A DNA stretch of 64,000 nt, from positions 2,666,001 to 2,730,000 of the forward strand of contig NZ_CP040792.1 of NCBI RefSeq assembly GCF_021952865.1. Reading direction: 5' to 3'. Origin of the DNA: Clavibacter californiensis (GTDB lineage: Bacteria; Actinomycetota; Actinomycetes; Actinomycetales; Microbacteriaceae). Each line of letters opens with the position of its first letter. Position 1 is the stretch's first letter. Positions 9,748-18,051 of this stretch are shown piece after piece. The notes under the pieces were generated by a model that saw only the letters and a list, made by a program, of their open reading frames with translations, was not told the origin of the DNA and searched no databases. The translations under genes and the position numbers were made by a program.

Positions 9748-10701
9748 CTACGCGGCGGACGCGCTCACGCGCTCGGCGACGTGCGCGGCGAGCACGTCGC
9801 GCACGCTCGTCCAGGTGTGCGCGCCGAACCGCTCGCGGTCCACGTGCCGCAGCTCCGCCTCGCCGCTGTACATGCTCACGAGGTACTGCATCCCCTGCCA
9901 GGCCGGGAAGGTCTCCTGCTCGTCGCGGCCGACGCGGCGCATCGCCTTGGCCGCCGTGGAGAGGACCCCCGTGCTGCCCGCCCACTGCAGCGCGAACGGC
10001 GTGCCCGTGATCTCCGTCATGGTGCGCGCGAGGTCCCGCGCGGTCACCCGGTCCCCCGCCACCTCGACCACGCGCGGCGCGTGGTCGTCGAGCGCGACGA
10101 GCGCCGTCACGCGGGCGGTGTCGTCCTTGGTCGTGAAGTCGAGCACCTGGTCGGCGGACGACCAGTAGAGGACGCGGCGCCGGTCGAACAGGACGATGGG
10201 CGCCTGCCCGGTGAGCATGTCGGCGAAGGCGCCGTTGAGCACCGAGGTGGCCCGGATCGGCGCGGCGTCGAGGTCGGCCGCGAACTCGCGGCGCAGCTCG
10301 AAGTTGCGGTTGCTGCCGGGCGTGACCCGGCGGTAGTCGGAGGAGTAGTCCGAGGGGATGAAGCGCGGCACGCCGGCCGCGACCGCCGCCGTCAGGAGCG
10401 CACGCTGCGCCCCGACGATCACGGCGCGGGCGCCGCTGACCGCGGAGACGACGACGCGCGCGCCGGCGACCCCGCGGATCAGCGCGGCCCGGTCGGTGTA
10501 CGCGGCCTCGACGACCTCGACGCGCGGGTCGTCGCCCCACGCCTCGGCCGCCGCGGTTCTTCCGGGCCGGGTGAGGACGCGGACGCGCGCGCCGGCCGCG
10601 AGCAGCTCGCGCACGATGCGGCGGCCGAGGTCGCCGGTGGCGCCGGCGACGACGACGGGGCCGGATGCGGATGCGGATGCGGATGCGGGCGATGCGGTCA
10701 T
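9748..10701 (-). CDS. NmrA-like NAD(P)-binding protein
   Basis: Atypical short-chain dehydrogenase fold of the NmrA / isoflavone-reductase-like group. 317 residues. The nucleotide-binding motif VVAGATGDLGRRI starts at about residue 17, then VLTRPGR at strand two and a FIPSDYSSD segment typical of aromatic alcohol reductases. The start at 10701 has a GGAGGAGACC site before it. The first 15 codons encode alternating Ser-Ala from a tandem hexanucleotide repeat and are not part of the fold. Substrate unknown. Confidence 0.82.
   Translation of the reverse strand: MTASPASASASASGPVVVAGATGDLGRRIVRELLAAGARVRVLTRPGRTAAAEAWGDDPRVEVVEAAYTDRAALIRGVAGARVVVSAVSGARAVIVGAQRALLTAAVAAGVPRFIPSDYSSDYRRVTPGSNRNFELRREFAADLDAAPIRATSVLNGAFADMLTGQAPIVLFDRRRVLYWSSADQVLDFTTKDDTARVTALVALDDHAPRVVEVAGDRVTARDLARTMTEITGTPFALQWAGSTGVLSTAAKAMRRVGRDEQETFPAWQGMQYLVSMYSGEAELRHVDRERFGAHTWTSVRDVLAAHVAERVSASAA
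10663..10686. repeat. tandem hexanucleotide repeat, GGATGC x4
   Basis: Four perfect copies of GGATGC inside the first codons of the NmrA-like gene, giving a Ser-Ala run. In-frame unit length means copy-number change would only alter the length of the N-terminal tail. Confidence 0.9.
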
Positions 10702-10863
10702 GGGCGGGTCTCCTCCTGGGCGGCGCCGCACGGGGAGGGCGGCGTCGGTCGCGCCCGCGTCGGGCGCCTCCCGACGAGCATGCTCGGGAACCGTGCCCGT
10801 GCGGGCGACGCGCCGGGGCGGGGCCGGGATCCGCGCGCCCTGGATGAGCGACGCCCTCCCGGA

Positions 10864-11556
10864 TCAGCCCCCGAACGGCCGCAGCGACACCGACTCGAGC
10901 GTGCCGTCGCGGGTCTGGTCGACGACGAGGCGCACGGCGCGCGCGACGGACGCGGGCTCCAGGTAGCGGGCCTCGTCGTACTCGCCGCCCTCCTTCGCGC
11001 GGAGCTCGCGCTGCATGTCGGTGGCGACGCGGCCCGGGTGCACGCTCGAGACGCGCACGCCGTGCGAGCGCTCCTCCTCGCGCAGGGCGTCGCCGAGCGC
11101 GCGGAGGGCGAACTTGGATCCCGCGTAGACGCCGCCCGTGGGGTTGGCCGTGAAGCCGGATCCGGAGTTCACGAGCACGACCTGCCCCTGCGCCGCCCGG
11201 AGCGCGGGCAGGAGCACGCGCGTCACCTCGGCGACCGCGAAGACGTTGACCTCGAAGACCCGCCGCCACTCGTCGACGGGCGTCTCCGCCACGGCGTCGC
11301 CGCCGATCACGCCGGCGGAGTGCACGAGCACGTCGAGGCGGTCGAGGCCGGGGACGAGGTCGGCGAGGCCGCCCGCGGCGAGGTCGGCCGCCCAGCCGAC
11401 GGCGTCCGGCAGGGACGCGGCGAGCGCGTCGACGGCGTCGCGGTCGCGGCCGTGCACGATCACGCGGTGGGTGCGGCCGAGGTCCTCCGCGATGGCGCGG
11501 CCGATCCCGCGGGTGGCTCCCGTGACGAGGGCGACGGGGCGGGCGTGGTCGGTCAT
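10864..11556 (-). CDS. short-chain dehydrogenase/reductase
   Basis: Classical SDR, 230 residues. Cofactor motif TGATRGIGR at residues 14-22, then HGRDRD after strand two, which favours NADP. Catalytic Ser in VLVNSGSG and the Tyr-Lys pair in YAGSKFALRAL are present; VHSAG replaces NNAG. The C-terminal part (YDEARYLEPASVARAVRLVVD) is typical of the small SDRs of actinobacteria. Preceded by GGAGGATCC. Substrate unknown. Confidence 0.88.
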   Translation of the reverse strand: MTDHARPVALVTGATRGIGRAIAEDLGRTHRVIVHGRDRDAVDALAASLPDAVGWAADLAAGGLADLVPGLDRLDVLVHSAGVIGGDAVAETPVDEWRRVFEVNVFAVAEVTRVLLPALRAAQGQVVLVNSGSGFTANPTGGVYAGSKFALRALGDALREEERSHGVRVSSVHPGRVATDMQRELRAKEGGEYDEARYLEPASVARAVRLVVDQTRDGTLESVSLRPFGG

Positions 11557-11696
11557 GGATCCTCCTGGGTCGCGGTCCTCCAGGCTACCGACGGCATCCG
11601 ACCACCCCGTCCGCCCAGCGCGCCCCGGGGCATGACGTAGCGTGAAGGGACGGCGGCCGTGAGGCGCGTCGGCCCGCCGCCCGAGAGGATCCGCCC

Positions 11697-12047
11697 GTGC
11701 ACGCCCGCTTCCCCGCCAGCCTCGAGGTGCTGCGGCAGGAAGCCCGCGACGAGCTGGACGCCGTGATCGAGCACCGATGCCGGAACGGCGACGACCCGTG
11801 GGAGATCATCCCCCAGCTGCCCACGGTGGACGAGCACGTGGTCGCGACCCTCCGCCAGGACGCGCTGGAAGCCGACGGGATGGCCGACGAGCTGGCCCGC
11901 GTGCGCCACCCGTCAACGGCGCCTGGCGTCGTCGCGCGCTTCGAGTACCGGCTGTTGCGCGGCATCGCGCTCGAGCACCCGGACCTCTCGCGCGCGGTCT
12001 GGACGCTCATCGGGCGCATGGAGCGCGACCTCCGCCGCCGCTCCTGA
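11697..12047 (+). CDS. small conserved-looking cytoplasmic protein
   Basis: A 116-residue, mainly helical, charged protein starting at a GTG with GAGAGG upstream. No recognisable domain. It begins in HARFPASLEVLRQEARDELD and ends in an Arg-rich helix (RMERDLRRRS). A TAGCGT hexamer at 11638-11643 could be its -10 element. Codon use is like its neighbours. The gene is followed by the heat-shock operators of hsp20. No function assigned. Confidence 0.55.
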   Translation: MHARFPASLEVLRQEARDELDAVIEHRCRNGDDPWEIIPQLPTVDEHVVATLRQDALEADGMADELARVRHPSTAPGVVARFEYRLLRGIALEHPDLSRAVWTLIGRMERDLRRRS

Positions 12048-12085
12048 ACAGGTGATGAGAGCGGCATTCGCCGTAGGCGAACGGC

Positions 12086-12112
12086 TTGGCACTCCCCTGC
12101 GCCGAGTGCTAA
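12086..12112 (+). promoter_or_regulatory. CIRCE operator (HrcA site)
   Basis: TTGGCACTC, nine bases, GAGTGCTAA: the CIRCE consensus with one changed base in the left arm. HrcA represses chaperone genes from this element in actinobacteria. It lies 71 bases upstream of the hsp20 start. Confidence 0.9.
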
Positions 12113-12122
12113 TCTCATCGTG

Positions 12123-12143
12123 GTTGAGCCGAGGAGGCTCAAC
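12123..12143 (+). promoter_or_regulatory. HAIR-like inverted repeat (possible HspR site)
   Basis: GTTGAGC, seven bases, GCTCAAC. It keeps the TTGAG-N9-CTCAA core and spacing of the HspR-associated inverted repeat, with changed outer bases. It sits between the CIRCE element and the hsp20 ribosome site. It could also simply be an RNA hairpin in the leader. Confidence 0.55.
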
Positions 12144-12182
12144 CCCGGAGATCATCACCGCAGATCATCAGAGGAGTCGAGC

Positions 12183-12641
12183 ATGAACATGACCTTCGAT
12201 CCGTTCCGCGAGCTGGACCGCGCCATGGGCGCGCTGGCCGAGACCCGCCAGGCGAACCGTCCGATGCCCATCGACCTGCACCGCGAGGGCGACACCTACG
12301 TGCTGGCCGCCGACCTCCCGGGCATCGACCCGGGCTCGGTCGACATCGACGTGGACGGCCAGCTGCTGACCATCCGCGCCGAGCGCACGCTCGCCGGCGA
12401 CCAGAACGTGCGGTGGCTGACGCGCGAGCGCGTGGCGGGCACGTTCCTCCGCCAGCTCACGCTCGGCCAGGGCATCGACACCGAGCGCATCTCGGCGCAC
12501 TACGCGAACGGCGTGCTGAGCGTCACCATCCCGGTGAGCGAGCGGGCGAAGCCGCGGAAGATCGCGGTCACGTCCGACGAGCCGCAGGGCCAGGAGGGCC
12601 GCACGCTGACGGTGGAGCAGGGCGCGCACGCGGCGAGCTGA
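12183..12641 (+). CDS. Hsp20 / alpha-crystallin small heat-shock protein
   Basis: ATP-independent chaperone that holds unfolding proteins. 152 residues. The alpha-crystallin domain spans about residues 35-130: YVLAADLPGIDPGSVDIDVDG, the LTIRAER strand, and the A-x-x-x-G-V-L-S-V-T-I-P hallmark (ANGVLSVTIPVSERAKPRKI). The ATG at 12183 has GAGGAG upstream; the longer frame would translate the operator region. Regulation by HrcA is expected from the CIRCE element upstream, possibly together with HspR. Confidence 0.93.
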   Translation: MNMTFDPFRELDRAMGALAETRQANRPMPIDLHREGDTYVLAADLPGIDPGSVDIDVDGQLLTIRAERTLAGDQNVRWLTRERVAGTFLRQLTLGQGIDTERISAHYANGVLSVTIPVSERAKPRKIAVTSDEPQGQEGRTLTVEQGAHAAS

Positions 12642-12672
12642 TCCGACCGGGCGGCGCTCCGGCGCCGCACAC

Positions 12673-12691
12673 GACGACGGGAGCCGTCGTC
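12673..12691. terminator. hairpin between convergent genes
   Basis: GACGACGG, three-base loop, CCGTCGTC; eight-base-pair stem between hsp20 and the convergent siderophore pseudogene. No T-run, as usual in GC-rich genomes. Confidence 0.5.
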
Positions 12692-12754
12692 CGCACGAAG
12701 CGGGCGGCGGCTCCTCGCGCGTCCGGTCCGGGACGCGTGTCGGCGCCGTCGACG

Positions 12755-14931
12755 TCAGCTGATGCGCGGCCGCAGCCCCGCGTGGATCGCGAGCGGGTTC
12801 CGCAGCGAGCCGCGGATCTGCATCACCGGCGCCTGCAGGTCGACCATGCGCCGGTTGTCGCGCAGCTGCAGCCGGTTGAGGCAGGAGCGGTCGAAGGACG
12901 GCGCGAAGAGGTCGAACCGGGCGATGCGCTCCGCCAGCTCCGGGTGCGCCCGCTCGTGGTCGGCGAGCGCCTCCGCGGCCACGCGCCACGGGCCGTCGGG
13001 GCCGAGGTCGTCACGGTCCTCGACGAGCGCGGCGGCGAAGCGGAGGAAGCCGTCCATCACGTCGGTGAAGACCGTGAGGGTGCGCTCCTCCTCGGGGACG
13101 TCCATACGGATCCGGCGCACGTCCTCCGGCAGCTCGCGCTCCATGTCGAAGAGGGCGACCTCCTCGGCGATGTCCTTCATCAGCACGCGTACGACGACGT
13201 GGTCGCGGAGCACGAGGATCACGTTCTCGCCGTGCGGCATGAAGGCGAGGTCGTGCGCGATCAGCGCGTGCGCGAGCGGCACGAGGTAGGCGTCGAGCCA
13301 GCGACGGATCCAGGCGGCCGCGCCGATCCCGGACGCGTCGATGAGCGCCTCCAGCACGCTCGCCCCCTGCGCGTCGACGTGCAGCAGGCTCGTCATGCTC
13401 ATCAGCCGCTCGCCCTCCGCGAGGCTCGGCACGGGCGACTCCCGCCAGAGCGCGGACAGCATCTTGCCGTGGGAGTGGCCGGCGGGCAGGGCCGAGTCGA
13501 CGCGGGCGTCGCGCACGCCGACGGACGCGACCTCGCGGAGGATCCCGAAGCCGCGCCGCGCGAACTCCGGGTCGCCCGTGACGAGCGCGTGCACCCAGTC
13601 GTTGATCGCCGGGGTGACCGCCATGTAGGCCGGCGAGAGGCCGCGCGTGAACCCCATGTTGAGGATCGAGAGCGACGTCTTCACGTAGCAGCGCTCCGGG
13701 GTCGTGCGGTTGGCCCAGGTGCGGATCGACTGCTGCGCGCCGTACTCGTCGTCGCCCGTGCCGAGGAGCACGATGTCGCGGGTGGCGACGAGGCCGGCGA
13801 AGGTGACCGTGACGACGTTCTCCCACTGCCACGGGTGCACCGGCACGAGCACGCGCTCGGCCGGGTCGATGCCGAGGTCCGCCATCCGGGCCCGGAACCG
13901 CTCGCGCACGGAGGCGCCGAGCTCGGCGTCGAGGAAGGCCTCGCGGTCGGGGCCGTCGACGGCGGCGAAGCGCGCGAGGCGCTCGTGGACGGCGAGCCAG
14001 AGGATCCGCACGTCCTCCCCCGCCTCGGGCGCGTACCGGTCGTGGTCGTCGAGGTCGAAGCCGATGCGGCCGTTGGTCGCGACGAAGCAGGGGTGGCCCT
14101 CGTCCATCGTCGACTCGACCTCCGCGTACGACGCCGTGAGGAGGCCCTGCGCGTCGGGCACGTCGCGGAGGCGCGAGAAGGCCGCGGCCGAGAGCGTGCT
14201 CTGGATCTCGTCGAGGTAGACGGGCAGCACCTCGTCGGTGATCCCCAGGCGGTCGCGGAGGTCGAGCACGAGGTCGGTCGCGTCGAGCTCGGTGGGCCGG
14301 CCGTCGACCGTGCGGCGGATGCTCGCCTCGTTGACGTCCCAGTGGTCGAGCTCGAGGATCCTGGCCCGGTACGCGTACGCGCTCCGGCCGTCGCCGCTCG
14401 CGACGCGGTAGGCGGCCCAGCGCCTCGGGTCGTGCGGCAGGCGGGGAGCTCCGGATCCACGCGCTCGGGTGCGATGAGCAGCTCGTGCGCGAACTCGGCG
14501 AGCGCCTTGCGCACGAGGTGGCGGGTGGCGGCGGCCCACACGTCGGGACGGAGGTGCGCGGCGCGGTGCACGCGGGGATCCGGCTCGGCGGTCCTCGAGG
14601 CGGCAGCCGGCCGGGCCTCGGGGTGGGTGTCGAGGGGGTGGTCGTGGGTGAGGGTCATGGCATGTCCGTCCATGGGGGTGGCGTGCAGGAGGGCGTCGTT
14701 GCGGGTGGCGACGCTGAGGAGCGCGTGCTTCGCGCCGAGGTCGACGACGCGGAGCGGCCGGAAGCCGACGAGCTCGTTGAGGCGCTGGATCCGGGTGTTG
14801 CGGACGTCCGGCTCGACAACGAGGCGCTCGACGGCCGGGTCCCGGAGGAGGTGCGCGACGACGTGCCGCATGACCGCGCTCGTGAACCCCGGCAGCGGGT
14901 CGCCCGCGGGCGGGCCGACGAGCAGGTGCAT
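12755..14931 (-). pseudogene. GNAT-NIS siderophore synthetase, 5'-truncated and frameshifted
   Basis: Remnant of NRPS-independent siderophore biosynthesis. From 14931 down, the frame encodes the C-terminal half (about 90 residues) of a siderophore acyltransferase: HLLVGPP, GFTSAVMR, VVEPDVRN, RLNELVGF. It reads on without a stop into MTLTHDHPL (ATG at 14658), the start of an IucA/IucC synthetase. Near 14436-14447 the frame breaks after ALAEFAHELLIAPERVDPELPA; the rest (LPHDPRRWAAYRVASG onward, with RTWANRTTPERCYVKTSLSILN and the HPWQWE block) is in another frame and runs intact to 12755. One missing base in a C-rich tract explains this. The acyltransferase N-terminal half is absent; a divergent acidic-protein gene lies there instead. 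Sequencing error remains possible for the frameshift, but not for the truncation. Confidence 0.85.
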
Positions 14932-14973
14932 GCCACGGTCGCCGCAGGGCGGACCGACGCCCGCCCCCGCTCG

Positions 14974-14979
14974 TAGGGT
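14974..14979 (+). promoter_or_regulatory. -10 element TAGGGT, leaderless
   Basis: TAGGGT ends seven bases before the ATG at 14986, placing transcription start at or next to the start codon. No ribosome site is needed. Confidence 0.6.
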
Positions 14980-14985
14980 GGGGGC

Positions 14986-15297
14986 ATGAGCGATCGCGAC
15001 GACCAGGCAGACGGCATACGCACCGGGCGCGGCCCCGGCGATCCCGACGGGCTGGTGACCGTGGACGACGTGGTCGGCGGCGACGACGCCCCCGCGGGTG
15101 TCGGCGACGAGGTGCGCGCGCCCGAGGGCACCGGTTACGGGCACGCCGAGGAGGACACCCTCGAGGTCGAGGACGCGGATCCGGCGAGCGCCGAGTACCC
15201 CGAGGTGCCCGACAACCGCTCCGTCACCGCGGCGGACTCGCACATGAGCGCCCCGGCCGACGACGCGGCCGGCCACGTCGACCCCGAGGGCCGCTGA
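14986..15297 (+). CDS. small acidic protein 1 of a four-gene run
   Basis: A 103-residue protein rich in Asp, Glu, Gly, Pro and Ala, with almost no hydrophobic core and so probably disordered. No domain recognised. It is the first of four consecutive small acidic genes that end at a stress-type SDR. The leaderless-type promoter just upstream and the one-base gap to the next gene support it being real. The segment ADPASAEYPEVPDNRSVTA is the least simple part. Confidence 0.65.
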   Translation: MSDRDDQADGIRTGRGPGDPDGLVTVDDVVGGDDAPAGVGDEVRAPEGTGYGHAEEDTLEVEDADPASAEYPEVPDNRSVTAADSHMSAPADDAAGHVDPEGR

Positions 15298-15298
15298 G

Positions 15299-15448
15299 GT
15301 GACGGATCCCGCCGACGCCCCGCGCCACCCGCTCGCCGAGCCCGCCCGCATCGACGCCGACTCGATCGCGGAGCTCGCCGAGGCCGCGGAGGAGGACGCC
15401 CGCGACGCCGCGGCCGACCCGGTCGGCGAGGGTCCCGACGACATTTGA
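15299..15448 (+). CDS. small acidic protein 2 (49 residues)
   Basis: A GTG one base after the previous stop opens a 49-residue frame with strong acidic bias (IAELAEAAEEDARDAAADP) ending GEGPDDI. Position, coupling and composition match its neighbours. It is probably disordered or a single helix. Function unknown. Confidence 0.5.
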   Translation: MTDPADAPRHPLAEPARIDADSIAELAEAAEEDARDAAADPVGEGPDDI

Positions 15449-15536
15449 TCCGCCCAGGGAGACCCGCCTGCACGCCGCTCGGGACCGCTCCATGGGCGTT
15501 GCCTGAACGCAACCACACAGCTCTCGGGGCCGAGCG

Positions 15537-15542
15537 TAGCGT
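15537..15542 (+). promoter_or_regulatory. -10 element TAGCGT, leaderless
   Basis: TAGCGT ends eight bases before the ATG at 15550, so the transcript of acidic protein 3 probably begins at its start codon. Confidence 0.55.
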
Positions 15543-15549
15543 CGGACGC

Positions 15550-15834
15550 ATGGACACCGACGACCCGCGCCTCCAGCCCGCGGGCACCTCAGACACCCGG
15601 CAGGACAAGGACTTCATCTCGCCCAGCGAGGACGACACGCGCGTCAAGCAGAGCGAGCAGATCGTCGAGAGCGAGGGCGTCTCCGACGACGTCCCCGCCG
15701 CCGCGGACGACGTGCAGGTGCTGCCCGGCTCGGGCGGACCCGACGACGTCGGCGAGATCGACGTGGATCCCGACGAGCTCAACCTCAGCGGCGACTCGAT
15801 CCCCGGCCACCCCAAGCCCGAGGCCGGTGCGTGA
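15550..15834 (+). CDS. small acidic protein 3
   Basis: A 94-residue acidic, probably disordered protein starting MDTDDPRLQPAGTSDTRQ, with SEQIVESEGVSDDVPAA in the middle and GDSIPGHPKPEAGA at the end. The ATG at 15550 is chosen because a -10 element lies just before it; the longer frame reads through that promoter. Its stop overlaps the GTG of the next acidic gene. The mix of acidic repeats and Pro resembles small proteins seen around general-stress SDR genes in Microbacteriaceae (inference). Confidence 0.65.
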   Translation: MDTDDPRLQPAGTSDTRQDKDFISPSEDDTRVKQSEQIVESEGVSDDVPAAADDVQVLPGSGGPDDVGEIDVDPDELNLSGDSIPGHPKPEAGA

Positions 15835-16124
15835 CCGTGACCGACGCCACCGCCACCCCCGCTGACGACTCCACCGGCGACGACACCGCGCTCGACACCG
15901 AGGCCCTCGCGAACGAGACCGCCGTGAACGACGCCGTCGCCGGCGAGACCGTCCTCCCGGACACTGACGAGCCCGTCGAGGAGCCCGATGACGACGCCGT
16001 AATGGGCGCCGACGCGGAGCCCACCGCCGACGTCCTCGGCGTCGACGGCGAGGCCGAGCCCGTGCTCGCCGACAACGAGCTCTCAGGCCAGGACATCGAC
16101 CTGGACGACACCCCGCCCAGCTGA
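15831..16124 (+). CDS. small acidic protein 4
   Basis: A 97-residue protein, about one third Asp and Glu, with hardly any basic residue. The GTG start overlaps the previous stop (GTGA). Ends LSGQDIDLDDTPPS, echoing the ELNLSGDSIPG end of acidic protein 3, so the two may be diverged duplicates. It lies 44 bases before the SDR gene. No known domain. Confidence 0.6.
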   Translation: MTVTDATATPADDSTGDDTALDTEALANETAVNDAVAGETVLPDTDEPVEEPDDDAVMGADAEPTADVLGVDGEAEPVLADNELSGQDIDLDDTPPS

Positions 16125-16168
16125 TCCACCCCGCCTTCCCGCACGCAGATCACCGCACCAGGAGACAC

Positions 16169-17065
16169 ATGAGCACCGACCAGTACACGTTCCAGGACCC
16201 GACGAAGATGTACGCGGACATCCAGCCCAGCGCGCAGCAGCAGGACGGCCCCGGCCTCGACGCCGCGCTCGACGACACGGCGGACCGCGGCGAGAGGACC
16301 TACCGCGGATCGAACCGCCTCGAGGGACGCAAGGCCCTCGTGACCGGCGCCGACTCCGGCATCGGCGCGGCCGTCGCCATCGCCTACGCCCGCGAGGGCG
16401 CGGACGTCGCGCTCTCCTACCTCCCCGAGGAGGAGGAGGACGCGAAGAAGGTCGTCGCCCTCATCGAGGAGGCGGGACGCACGGCCGTCGCCATCCCCGG
16501 CGACATCGCCACGGCGGAGTTCAGCCGCGAGCTCGTCGCGAAGGCGGTCGAGGGCCTCGGCGGCCTCGACATCGTCGTGAACAACGCGGGCAAGCAGCAG
16601 AACTTCGACTCCCTCGAGGACATCTCGGACGAGGAGTTCGACGTCACCTTCAAGACCAACGTCTACGCGATGTTCTGGATCACGAAGGCCGCGCTCCCCC
16701 ACCTCAAGCCCGGCTCGTCGATCATCAACACGTCGTCGATCCAGGCCTACGCGCCGTCGCCGAACCTCGTGCACTACGCCACGACCAAGGCCTCGATCAA
16801 CGCGTTCTCGAAGGGACTCGCGCAGCAGCTCGCCCCCAAGGGCATCCGCGTGAACGTCGTCGCGCCCGGCCCGATCTGGACGCCGCTGCAGACCGCGGGC
16901 GGCCAGCCCGAGGACGCGCTTCCCGAGTTCGGCGAGGACACCCCCCTCGGCCGCGCCGGCCAGCCCGCCGAGCTCGCGCCCGCCTACGTGTTCCTCGCCT
17001 CCAACGAGTCGAGCTACGTGGTCGGCGAGACGCTGAACGTCAACGGCGGGATGCCGACGCCGTAG
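16169..17065 (+). CDS. general-stress type SDR oxidoreductase
   Basis: 298-residue classical SDR with the extended N-terminus (about 45 residues: DQYTFQDPTKMYADIQP) typical of the YdaD/YhdF stress group. Cofactor motif VTGADSGIGAA, NNAG at about residue 136, catalytic Ser in INTSSIQAY and Tyr-Lys in HYATTKASINAF. It ends VVGETLNVNGGMPTP, as in glucose dehydrogenase-like SDRs. Preceded by AGGAGACAC. It closes the run of four acidic genes and is followed at once by a perfect terminator, which supports one transcription unit. Confidence 0.9.
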   Translation: MSTDQYTFQDPTKMYADIQPSAQQQDGPGLDAALDDTADRGERTYRGSNRLEGRKALVTGADSGIGAAVAIAYAREGADVALSYLPEEEEDAKKVVALIEEAGRTAVAIPGDIATAEFSRELVAKAVEGLGGLDIVVNNAGKQQNFDSLEDISDEEFDVTFKTNVYAMFWITKAALPHLKPGSSIINTSSIQAYAPSPNLVHYATTKASINAFSKGLAQQLAPKGIRVNVVAPGPIWTPLQTAGGQPEDALPEFGEDTPLGRAGQPAELAPAYVFLASNESSYVVGETLNVNGGMPTP

Positions 17066-17096
17066 CGGCACGGCGCCTCCGCGCAGCGAATCGTCC

Positions 17097-17132
17097 GACG
17101 CCCGGGCCGACCATCTGGTCGGCCCGGGCGTC
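17097..17132 (+). terminator. strong intrinsic terminator hairpin
   Basis: Perfect 16-base-pair GC-rich stem with a four-base loop (ATCT), directly after the SDR gene. No T-run follows. Confidence 0.85.
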
Positions 17133-17182
17133 GCCGCGTGCCGCTCGACGATCTGGAGCCGGACGCCGGGAGCGCACCGGAA

Positions 17183-17188
17183 TAGGGT
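17183..17188 (+). promoter_or_regulatory. -10 element TAGGGT, leaderless
   Basis: TAGGGT ends seven bases before the ATG at 17195. Confidence 0.6.
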
Positions 17189-17194
17189 CGGGAG

Positions 17195-17926
17195 ATGTCC
17201 GGCACCCCGGCCCGCGTCGGCGGGAACGTCCTCGCGGGGCTGGTCTCCGCCGTCCGCCTCGTCCGCCGGCCGCGACCGCTGCATCCGCACGGCGTCGCGC
17301 TCTCCGGGACGCTGACGCCCGTCGCCGGTCGTGCGGCATCGGGGCTCGCCTGGCTCGACGCGCTCGACGAGACGCTCGCGGTCGACGCCCGGTTCTCGCG
17401 GGGCGGCGGCCTCCCCGCGGCGCTCCCCGACGTGCTCGGGCTCGCGCTGCGGATCCCGGGTGAGGGCGGCACCACGGTCGACGTGCTGCTCGCCACCACC
17501 GGGATCTCGCCCACCGGCCGGTTCCTGCTGGCGCCGCGGCGCGCCCTCTCGGGGGCGCGGCTGACGACGCTGATGCCGTACCGCGGATCCGCCGGGCCCG
17601 TGCTGCTCGGCGTGCTGGTGGACGCAGATCCGCCGCTCCCCGCGGGCGCGGACGACCTCGGTCGCGCGCTCGCGACACGACCCGCGCGCATGCGGCTGGT
17701 GCACGCGACACCACGCGGACTCTGGCACGTCGCCGCGCGCATCGAGCTGACGCACGACGCCGCGGGACCGCTCGACACGGCGGCGCGCGCGGATCCCGTG
17801 CTCGCGGCACCGCCCGGCGACACGACGTACCCCTGGACGCGCCGGCTCCGCTCCCCCGGCTACCGCGTCGCGCGCGCGGGCCGACCGGTCGCGTCCCGGC
17901 ACGCGTCCCTTGATCCGGACGCCTGA
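17195..17926 (+). CDS. conserved hypothetical protein
   Basis: 243 residues, no signal peptide or membrane segment. Blocks that look conserved are RPRPLHPHGVALSG, the RFSRGGGLPAALPDVLGLALRIP stretch near residue 70, DVLLATTG near 100 and TTLMPYRGSAGPVLLG near 130. The pattern of a fixed RFSRG followed by a P-x-LPD-LGLALR strand faintly recalls catalase-related heme-binding folds, but the distal His/Asn and proximal Tyr cannot be placed, so I assign no function. Its own leaderless promoter follows the terminator of the SDR gene. Confidence 0.6.
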   Translation: MSGTPARVGGNVLAGLVSAVRLVRRPRPLHPHGVALSGTLTPVAGRAASGLAWLDALDETLAVDARFSRGGGLPAALPDVLGLALRIPGEGGTTVDVLLATTGISPTGRFLLAPRRALSGARLTTLMPYRGSAGPVLLGVLVDADPPLPAGADDLGRALATRPARMRLVHATPRGLWHVAARIELTHDAAGPLDTAARADPVLAAPPGDTTYPWTRRLRSPGYRVARAGRPVASRHASLDPDA

Positions 17927-18051
17927 CCTGCGTGCCGCCGGTGTGACATCAGCACCCTCGACGTGGGTCGCGCGCCCTTGTCACTGCTCGCGGTCAGGCG
18001 TTGCCTGGAGTCAGAGCGCCGACGGCGGCGCCGGAACCGGCAGGAGACCCC

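Noticed and set aside
14430-14450. Programmed -1 frameshift in the NIS synthetase
   Set aside because: No slippery heptamer and no downstream structure that fits; the acyltransferase part is also truncated, so decay or error is simpler.
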